This document shows, piece by piece, positions 6,697-11,269 of a stretch of DNA of 11,269 bases. Made by a program: the position numbers and the translations under genes. Every line of letters starts with the position of its first letter. Position 1 is the stretch's first letter. The notes beneath the pieces were generated by a model, which made no database searches, was not told where the DNA came from, and saw only the letters and a program-made list of their open reading frames with translations. Origin of the DNA: Spirochaetota bacterium (GTDB lineage Bacteria > Spirochaetota > Spirochaetia > DTKZ01); the NCBI GenBank assembly GCA_029562045.1, contig JAKQWJ010000247.1:1-11269 (forward strand), read 5' to 3'.

Positions 6697-7632
6697 ATGC
6701 ACGCATTCGACACATCCGGTTCGAACCTGTCCCGATCGCTGCGGCGGATAGCCAGGAACTTCGGCCAGTTCTGGAGACGGTTCTCCCGGAACAAACTGGC
6801 CACGGCGAGCCTGGCATTCGTCATCCTGGTGGCCCTCGTTTCGGTCTTCGCCGACCTTTTTTACAACTACGATTTCGTCACCGCCAACTCGCTGGAGAAC
6901 GCTTTTCTCAAACCCGGCGAATCGGGGGTGGTCTATTTTCAGGACCGGGACGTGGAGCACCGATTCCTCCTGGGTTCGGACAACTACGGACGGGACATCC
7001 TGGGACGGATCGTGCACGGCGCCCGGGTGTCACTGATCATCGGTTTCGTGGCGGTGGCTTTCGCTCTGTCCCTGGGGGGGACACTGGGCGCCATGGCGGG
7101 CTACAAGGGCGGCAGGATGGACACCCTGATCATGCGGGTCACCGACATTCTTCTGTCCATCCCCATGATCATGCTGTCCATCGCCATCGTCGCCGCCCTG
7201 GGCAACTCCTTCTTCAACCTGCTTCTGGCCATCAGCATCACCCTCGCCCCCCGGTACATCCGGATCGTCCGGGCTTCGGTCATAACCGTCAAGGATCAGG
7301 AGTTCGTCGAAGCCGCCCGCTGCCTGGGAGCCTCGGACCTCCGCATCGTGTTCCGCCATATCCTGATAAACATCACCGCGCCCATCATCGTGCAGTCCAC
7401 GCTGAACGTGGGAACCGCGATTCTCTGGACCTCTTTCCTGTCCTTCCTGGGGCTGGGGATCATGCCGCCGAAGCCGGAATGGGGAAACATGCTCGCCGAG
7501 GCGCGGGAGTTCATCCAGTACGCGCCGCACACCCTGTTCGCCCCGGGGATCGCGATCCTTCTCACCGTGCTGGCCTACAATCTGATGGGCGACGGGCTCC
7601 GGGACGCCCTGGACCCGAAACTGAAGAGATAG
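6697..7632 (+). CDS. dppC: Dipeptide/oligopeptide ABC transporter permease, DppC/OppC type
   Basis: The second permease, 311 residues, pairs with the DppB-like protein in the inner membrane. Seen: a basic cytoplasmic N-terminus with FWRRFSRNKLA (25-35), first helix about 36-55, the DppC hallmark GSDNYGRDILGRIVHGAR (93-110), further helices to the end, and the EAA loop EFVEAARCLGASD (202-214) followed by ILINITAPI. The C-terminus NLMGDGLRDALDPKL is almost invariant in the family. The start at 6697 has AAGGA eight bases upstream; an earlier in-frame ATG at 6628 lies inside dppB and would add 23 residues unlike the family. The gap to the next gene is 8 nt, indicating translational coupling. Confidence 0.94.
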   Translation: MHAFDTSGSNLSRSLRRIARNFGQFWRRFSRNKLATASLAFVILVALVSVFADLFYNYDFVTANSLENAFLKPGESGVVYFQDRDVEHRFLLGSDNYGRDILGRIVHGARVSLIIGFVAVAFALSLGGTLGAMAGYKGGRMDTLIMRVTDILLSIPMIMLSIAIVAALGNSFFNLLLAISITLAPRYIRIVRASVITVKDQEFVEAARCLGASDLRIVFRHILINITAPIIVQSTLNVGTAILWTSFLSFLGLGIMPPKPEWGNMLAEAREFIQYAPHTLFAPGIAILLTVLAYNLMGDGLRDALDPKLKR

Positions 7633-7640
7633 GTGGCTCC

Positions 7641-8627
7641 ATGGACAATCTGCTGGAAATAAGGGACCTGGCGGTCCACTACTATTCGAACCGCAAGGTG
7701 GTGGAGGCCGTCAATCATCTTTCCCTGGACATGAAAAAAGGGACCGTCCTCGGGCTCGTGGGGGAAACCGGGGCGGGCAAGACAACCCTCGCCCTGTCCA
7801 TCGTCAACATGATCCGGGGGCCCCAGGGGAAGATCGTGCAGGGTTCCCTCCGGTTCAACGGCAAGGACATTCTGGCCATGGGCAGGCAGGAACTGCGCGG
7901 TCTCCGGGGCAAGGATATCGCCATGATCTTTCAGGACCCCATGACGGCGCTGAACCCGGTCCTCCCGGTGGGAGACCAGATAGCCGAGACGGTGATACGG
8001 CACGAAGGGCTCACCCGCGCCCAGGGCTGGAAAAAGGCGGAGGAGATGCTGGAAACCGTGGGGATCCCGGGCATCAGGTCCCGGGAGTACCCCCATCAGT
8101 TCTCCGGCGGCATGAAACAGCGGGTGGTGATCGCCCTGGCCCTGGCCTGCAACCCGGTCCTTCTGCTGGCGGACGAACCCACCACCGCCCTGGACGTGAC
8201 CATCCAGGCCCAGGTTCTGGACCTGATGCGGAAGCTCATCAGGGAAAACGGCACATCGGTGCTTTTCATAACCCACTCCCTGGGTCTGGTGGCGGAGAAC
8301 TGCGACGAGGTGGCCACGATGTACGCCGGGGAGATCGTTGAATATGGGACGGTGGACCAGGTTTTCGGCAGGCCCCTCCACCCCTACACCCGGGGGCTTT
8401 TCGGCTCCCTGCCCCGACTGCGGGACAGCCAGCGCCGGCTTACCCCGATACCGGGGCTGATGCCGGACCCCACGGCCCTTCCCCGGGGCTGTTACTTCGC
8501 TCCCCGCTGCCCCGATAAAATGCCGGTCTGCGGGGAAATCCATCCCCGGGACCATCTCTTTGAAGGACATCGGGTGAAATGCCATCTCTACGGCGGAAAT
8601 GGAAGGGAGGCGGGGAATGAGCGGTGA
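7641..8627 (+). CDS. dppD: Dipeptide/oligopeptide ABC transporter ATPase, DppD/OppD type
   Basis: The first of two cytoplasmic ATPases, 328 residues. Motifs: Walker [10 protein letters not shown] (41-49), Q-loop [11 protein letters not shown] (Gln98), canonical signature FSGGMKQR (154-161), Walker [13 protein letters not shown] (174-185) with Glu179, and H-loop ITHSLG with His212. The C-terminal oligopeptide-transporter domain carries four cysteines, Cys284, Cys290, Cys297 and Cys314 (GCYFAPRCP then PVC and KCH), the arrangement reported in the Dpp/Opp family to hold an iron-sulfur cluster in some members. The ATG at 7641 follows the dppC stop by 8 nt with AGGTGG just upstream; in-frame earlier starts lie inside dppC. 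It overlaps the next ATPase gene by 11 nt. Its intact signature should complete the ATP site built on the DppF Walker A. Confidence 0.95.
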   Translation: MDNLLEIRDLAVHYYSNRKVVEAVNHLSLDMKKGTVLGLVGETGAGKTTLALSIVNMIRGPQGKIVQGSLRFNGKDILAMGRQELRGLRGKDIAMIFQDPMTALNPVLPVGDQIAETVIRHEGLTRAQGWKKAEEMLETVGIPGIRSREYPHQFSGGMKQRVVIALALACNPVLLLADEPTTALDVTIQAQVLDLMRKLIRENGTSVLFITHSLGLVAENCDEVATMYAGEIVEYGTVDQVFGRPLHPYTRGLFGSLPRLRDSQRRLTPIPGLMPDPTALPRGCYFAPRCPDKMPVCGEIHPRDHLFEGHRVKCHLYGGNGREAGNER

Positions 8628-9609
8628 AGCTGCTGCGGGAATGGCGGGAGCGGAAAAGAACCTGGTCCGGGTCGCAAAGCTGAAAAAATACTTTTCCACC
8701 CCCTTCGGGAATCTCCACGCGGTGGACGACATTTCCTTCGACATCCGCCGGGGCAGCACCCTCGGCATGGTGGGCGAATCGGGATGCGGAAAATCCACCA
8801 CCGGCCGGCTTCTGGTGCGGCTTCTGGAGGCCACCGCCGGGACCATCCTCTACGACGGCATCGATGTGACCACCGCCCCGGAACGGGACATGAAAACCCT
8901 CCGGACCCGGATGCAGATGATCTTCCAGGACCCCTACTCTTCCATCAATCCCCGTCATACCGTGGCGTCCCTCATCGGGGAGCCCCTGCGGATCCATAAA
9001 ATCGTGCATAATACCACGGAGTTCGAGCGCCGGGTCCGGGAACTCATGGACACCGTGGGTCTGGCGGACCGCCTCTACGACGCCTATCCCCACGAACTGG
9101 ACGGCGGCCGCCGCCAGAGGATCGGCATCGCCCGGGCCCTGGCCCTGCACCCGCAGTTCATCGTCTGCGACGAACCCGTATCGGCCCTGGACGTTTCGAT
9201 CCAGGCGCAGATACTGAACCTCCTGATGGACCTGCAGGAAAAGCTGGGCCTGACCTACCTCTTCATCACCCACGATCTCTCGGTGGTGAAGCACATCTCC
9301 GAGGACATCGTCATCATGTACCTGGGGCAGATCGTCGAGAGGGGACCCACCGGGGAGCTTTTCGACAAGCCCCTGCACCCCTACAGCCGGGCCCTTCTGT
9401 CGGCCATCCCCCTGCCCGAACTGGACACCAGACGGGACAGGATCATCCTGAAGAGCGAGGTGAGTTCCCCCATCGAACCTCCGCCGGGCTGCCGCTTCGC
9501 GCCCCGCTGCGCCCATGTCCGGCCCGAATGCACCGCCGCGGACCCGGCGCTCCGGGAGGTGAGCCCCGGCCGCTTCGCGGCCTGTGTTCTGGCCGAACGG
9601 TTCCTCTGA
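8617..9609 (+). CDS. dppF: Dipeptide/oligopeptide ABC transporter ATPase, DppF/OppF type, altered signature
   Basis: The second ATPase, 330 residues, dimerises with the DppD-like subunit. Motifs: Walker A GESGCGKST (53-61), Q-loop MIFQDPYSSINPR (Gln104), Walker B FIVCDEPVSALDV with Glu186, H-loop ITHDLS (His219), and a C-terminal domain with Cys292, Cys298, Cys305 and Cys323 spaced as in DppD. The ABC signature reads LDGGRRQR (161-168) instead of the common SGGQRQR form: the serine that contacts the ATP gamma-phosphate is aspartate and Gln is Arg. I recall the same variant in some clostridial and spirochaetal DppF proteins, so it is probably an inherited subfamily trait and not damage. The start at 8617 has GGAGG six bases upstream and overlaps dppD by 11 nt, implying coupled translation. 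The stop codon lies at the first unit of a GC repeat array; no T-tract terminator follows. Confidence 0.95.
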   Translation: MSGEAAAGMAGAEKNLVRVAKLKKYFSTPFGNLHAVDDISFDIRRGSTLGMVGESGCGKSTTGRLLVRLLEATAGTILYDGIDVTTAPERDMKTLRTRMQMIFQDPYSSINPRHTVASLIGEPLRIHKIVHNTTEFERRVRELMDTVGLADRLYDAYPHELDGGRRQRIGIARALALHPQFIVCDEPVSALDVSIQAQILNLLMDLQEKLGLTYLFITHDLSVVKHISEDIVIMYLGQIVERGPTGELFDKPLHPYSRALLSAIPLPELDTRRDRIILKSEVSSPIEPPPGCRFAPRCAHVRPECTAADPALREVSPGRFAACVLAERFL

Positions 9610-9721
9610 CGGGCCCCTCCCCCGGCGGGCCCCGCCCCCGACGGGTCACCCCCGGCGGGCCTTTGCCCCGGCGCTCACCGCCCCCGACGGGTCTCGTAAC
9701 CGGCGGGTCTCCTCCGGTTGA
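9607..9721 (+). repeat. 16-nt-period GC-rich tandem array downstream of dppF
   Basis: The core CGRCGGG recurs at 9607 (TGACGGG), 9623, 9639, 9653, 9669 (CGGCGCT), 9685, 9701 and 9715 (CGGTTGA), with steps of 16, 16, 14, 16, 16, 16 and 14 nt. Cores mostly alternate between CGACGGG and CGGCGGG, and fuller units read CCCCCGRCGGGYC. Each good unit is a small dyad, CCCG-R-CGGG. The first unit includes the dppF stop codon. The period is not a multiple of three, so the array is not a coding repeat. No gene or T-run terminator lies here; the array may end or protect the operon transcript, which is inference. Confidence 0.7.
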
Positions 9722-9835
9722 CCCCTCCTCCCGCGCCTCCTGCGTCCACGGGGGAGCCGCCCACGCGCCTTGGCCGTGATGCGGGAACTTCGCTTCCCCG
9801 CTCTCGGGCAGACAGCCGCTTTCAGCCTCTTTCTG
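9722..9835. other. Non-coding spacer with one weak hairpin
   Basis: Between the repeat array and the promoter I see no gene, and together with the flanking elements this is the longest non-coding stretch of the window (9610-9961). One imperfect hairpin, GCGGGAA (9781-9787) with TTCCCCGC (9794-9801), could mark a transcript end, but no T-run follows it. The C-rich, A-poor character from about 9711 to 9750 could suit Rho loading; this cannot be shown from sequence alone. Confidence 0.35.
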
Positions 9836-9864
9836 TTGCCGTTTTCCCGAACTTCCCGTATACT
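9836..9864 (+). promoter_or_regulatory. Sigma-70-like promoter for the right-hand binding-protein operon
   Basis: TTGCCG (9836-9841) and TATACT (9859-9864) are separated by exactly 17 nt, giving a start near 9871 and a leader of about 90 nt before the binding-protein ATG. The elements match the consensus at four of six and five of six positions. Its presence after the dppF array indicates an independent transcription unit. Confidence 0.65.
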
Positions 9865-9876
9865 GATATGGTCTTT

Positions 9877-9888
9877 CGACCGAGGTCG
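9877..9888. promoter_or_regulatory. Dyad CGACC-GA-GGTCG just downstream of the predicted start site
   Basis: A 5-bp inverted repeat with a 2-nt centre lies about 7-18 nt past the predicted transcription start, a position where a repressor would block initiation or early elongation. The loop is too short for a good RNA hairpin, which favours a DNA site. Binding factor unknown. Confidence 0.3.
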
Positions 9889-9961
9889 GGACAGGGGCCT
9901 TCCCGAATTCCCGGGCAGGTTCCGTTCCGCCGAACGATACAATCCGACAAGGAGGAGAAAA

Positions 9962-10999
9962 ATGCGAAAGGCGATTTTCTTTACGGTCCTGTTTCTGGCC
10001 GCGGTTCTGGCATTCGCGGGGGGAAAGAAGGAGGACGCCGGGACCCTGGTGGTCTACGGTTCCTGCGAGGAGGAGTACCTCAGCGCGGTGAGCAATCAGT
10101 TCGAAAAGCTGACGGGAATAAAGACCTCCTATCAGCGCCTGTCCACCGGCGAGGTCCTGACCAAGATCGAGGAGGAAAAGGGGAAACCCTCCGCGGATGT
10201 CTGGTTCGGCGGGACGACTGATCCCTACAACGAGGCCGCGCTGAAGGGCCTTCTCCAGCCCTACGCCGCCAAGAACGCGGTTCACCTGGTGGGCCCCCAG
10301 TTCAAGGACAAGGACAACAACTGGCACGGAATCTACCGGGGCATCCTGGGCTTTTTCTGGAACACCGAGGAACTGGCCCGGCTGAAGCTCCAGCCCCCCA
10401 AGGACTGGGACGATCTCCTGAAGCCCGAATACAAGGGCCTCATCTCCTTCTCCAACCCCAACACGGCGGGAACGGGGAAGCTCATCGTCAACACCATGGT
10501 GCAGATGAAGGGTCTGGACAACGCCATGAAGTATTTCGCCGCCCTGGACAAGAACATCAGCCAGTACACCAAGTCCGGCTCGGGGCCCTCCAAGCTGGTT
10601 CCCACCGGCGAGGTGGTGATCGGGATCGGTTTTCTGCATGATGTGGTGTACCAGATCGTCGACAAGGGGTACAACAACATCGGGATGGCCGCCCCCGCTT
10701 CCGGGACGAGCTACGAGATCGGCGCCACCGCCATCTTCAAGGGGGCCAAGAACGAGGAGAACGCCAGGAAGTTCGTCGAGTTCGCCCTGTCCCCGGATTG
10801 CGTCAATCTGGCCCAGGACAACGGCTCCTACCAGTTTCTGGTCATCGACAACGCCAAGCCCGTCACCGCGGCGGTGAAGGCCGGTCTGGACAAGATCCAG
10901 ACCATCGTCTACGACTTCAACGACGCCAAGATCAACGGTCCGTCCTACTACAAGAAGTTTTTCGAGGTCATAGCGGACGACGCCCGGGTGAAAAAGTAA
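9962..10999 (+). CDS. Periplasmic solute-binding protein, Fbp/AfuA-like
   Basis: A second exported binding protein of the same broad superfamily as the one at 521-1522, 345 residues. Signal peptide: MRK, hydrophobic 4-18, cleavage likely after AFA at 19, mature GGKKE, no lipobox. The mature protein begins TLVVYGSCEEEYL, then STGEVLTKIEEEKGKPSADVWFGG (about 61-84), WDDLLKPEYKGLISFSNPNTAGTG, and a C-terminal NARKFVEFALSP segment, the usual framework of ferric, phosphonate or related binding proteins. The double tyrosine of FbpA is not apparent, so the ligand is open. AAGGAGG lies 6 nt before 9962; an upstream in-frame ATG at 9770 would add 64 residues covering the promoter and is rejected. A strong terminator follows, and then a permease gene, so this heads its own import operon. 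Confidence 0.91.
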   Translation: MRKAIFFTVLFLAAVLAFAGGKKEDAGTLVVYGSCEEEYLSAVSNQFEKLTGIKTSYQRLSTGEVLTKIEEEKGKPSADVWFGGTTDPYNEAALKGLLQPYAAKNAVHLVGPQFKDKDNNWHGIYRGILGFFWNTEELARLKLQPPKDWDDLLKPEYKGLISFSNPNTAGTGKLIVNTMVQMKGLDNAMKYFAALDKNISQYTKSGSGPSKLVPTGEVVIGIGFLHDVVYQIVDKGYNNIGMAAPASGTSYEIGATAIFKGAKNEENARKFVEFALSPDCVNLAQDNGSYQFLVIDNAKPVTAAVKAGLDKIQTIVYDFNDAKINGPSYYKKFFEVIADDARVKK

Positions 11000-11016
11000 G
11001 CCTCCGGGACAGCGCG

Positions 11017-11057
11017 ACGGAGCATCCGGCCCGGGGTCGGGTGCTCCGTATTTTTTT
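11017..11057 (+). terminator. Rho-independent terminator between binding-protein and permease genes
   Basis: ACGGAGCATCCG (11017-11028) pairs with CGGGTGCTCCGT (11038-11049), a 12-bp stem with one T-G wobble and a 9-nt loop, followed one base later by seven Ts (11051-11057). It starts 17 nt after the binding-protein stop and ends 26 nt before the permease ATG. Since the next gene clearly belongs to the same transporter, it probably acts as a leaky terminator that gives excess binding protein over membrane subunits. Confidence 0.88.
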
Positions 11058-11083
11058 CAATCCGCCGACTCGAGGAACCCGCA

Positions 11084-11269
11084 ATGAAAAAAAGACAGAA
11101 CCTGTCACTGGAAAGGAAGAAGCTCTGGGCGGACCCGGTGGTGATCACGACGATCATCGGCATTTTCGTTTTCCTCCTTCTCTTCATCCTGTACCCCCTG
11201 TCCATCCTCCTGGTGGACAGCATGTACGTGGACCAGGAGCTGACCCTCTCGGTTTTCGTCCGGATTTTC
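11084..11269 (+). CDS. ABC transporter permease, N-terminal part (Fbp/Phn/Pot-type)
   Basis: The first 62 codons of an inner-membrane permease that runs off the right edge. It starts MKKRQNLSLERKKLWADP, a basic cytoplasmic N-terminus, followed by one membrane helix at about 19-45 (VVITTIIGIFVFLLLFILYP then LSILLVDSM). The FILYPLSILLVDS pattern is typical of the first helix of FbpB/ThiP/PhnV-like permeases. GAGGA lies 7 nt before the ATG. It follows the binding-protein gene and its terminator in the same direction, so the two should belong to one importer, with an ATPase probably further right. The short visible part prevents any substrate call. Confidence 0.82.
   Translation, partial: MKKRQNLSLERKKLWADPVVITTIIGIFVFLLLFILYPLSILLVDSMYVDQELTLSVFVRIF

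Noticed and set aside
7575..8846. 423-codon minus-strand frame across dppD
   Set aside because: Antisense to an ATPase with all motifs intact; composition is shadow-like and there is no ribosome site or domain.
9607..9721. CRISPR-like array
   Set aside because: Units are 14-16 nt without distinct spacers, and no cas genes are present.
9528..9779. Possible small proline/glycine/arginine-rich protein encoded by the GC repeats
   Set aside because: The repeat period of 16 (and 14) nt would shift frame in every unit, and the frame begins inside dppF without a ribosome site.
9443..10639. 398-codon minus-strand frame spanning the repeat array and the right binding protein
   Set aside because: It runs through the 16-nt-period non-coding array and opposite a real gene; low-complexity Gly/Pro/Arg stretches reflect GC-rich DNA.

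Overview
The window is GC-rich and gene-dense and looks like a bacterial chromosome segment devoted almost entirely to uptake and breakdown of small peptides, plus two other binding-protein-dependent importers. The organism is probably a high-GC spirochaete (Spirochaetaceae-like). The grounds are the exported binding-protein leaders: all three end in A followed by GG (VHA-GG, AQA-GG, AFA-GG) with no lipobox cysteine, and the AGGAAE and AGGKKE mature N-termini recall spirochaetal binding proteins. This is recognition from memory, not a database result; some Clostridia or Synergistetes with similar genes are not excluded.

Layout. On the minus strand, read from about 2760 down to 1, lie iadA (isoaspartyl dipeptidase), then a 145-nt gap holding a good sigma-70-like promoter, then a periplasmic binding protein of the Fbp/PhnS/PotD-like superfamily, then the 5' part of its ABC ATPase, which runs off the left edge. 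Divergently, from 2872 on the plus strand, comes an RpiR/MurR-family regulator, followed by a complete five-gene dipeptide/oligopeptide ABC importer in the order binding protein, permease, permease, ATPase, ATPase (dppABCDF-like, 3827-9609). The permease and ATPase genes are packed with gaps of 13 and 8 nt and an 11-nt overlap. After a 352-nt non-coding stretch with a striking 16-nt-period GC repeat and a clear promoter, a second Fbp-like binding-protein gene (9962-10999) follows. It is capped by a strong intrinsic terminator, and then its permease gene starts and leaves the window on the right.

How the genes fit together. The central unit (iadA, rpiR, dppABCDF) reads as a peptide-scavenging locus. 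The Dpp system brings in di- or oligopeptides, IadA hydrolyses beta-linked (isoaspartyl) dipeptides that ordinary peptidases cannot cut, and the RpiR protein, encoded between them, probably senses a metabolite and controls both sides. The shared 109-nt divergent promoter region and a perfect 10-bp palindrome ahead of dppA are the best operator candidates. The two flanking Fbp-like importers are separate transport units whose substrates cannot be read from the sequence.

The most unusual items are two short-period GC-rich repeat arrays in the two longest plus-strand intergenic gaps (10-11-nt period before dppB, 16-nt period after dppF), a nested and mutually exclusive stem-loop set between dppA and dppB, an altered ABC signature (LDGGR instead of LSGGQ) in DppF, and a regulator whose SIS loop does not look like the usual phosphosugar site. 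No RNA genes, CRISPR arrays, insertion sequences or phage genes were seen.
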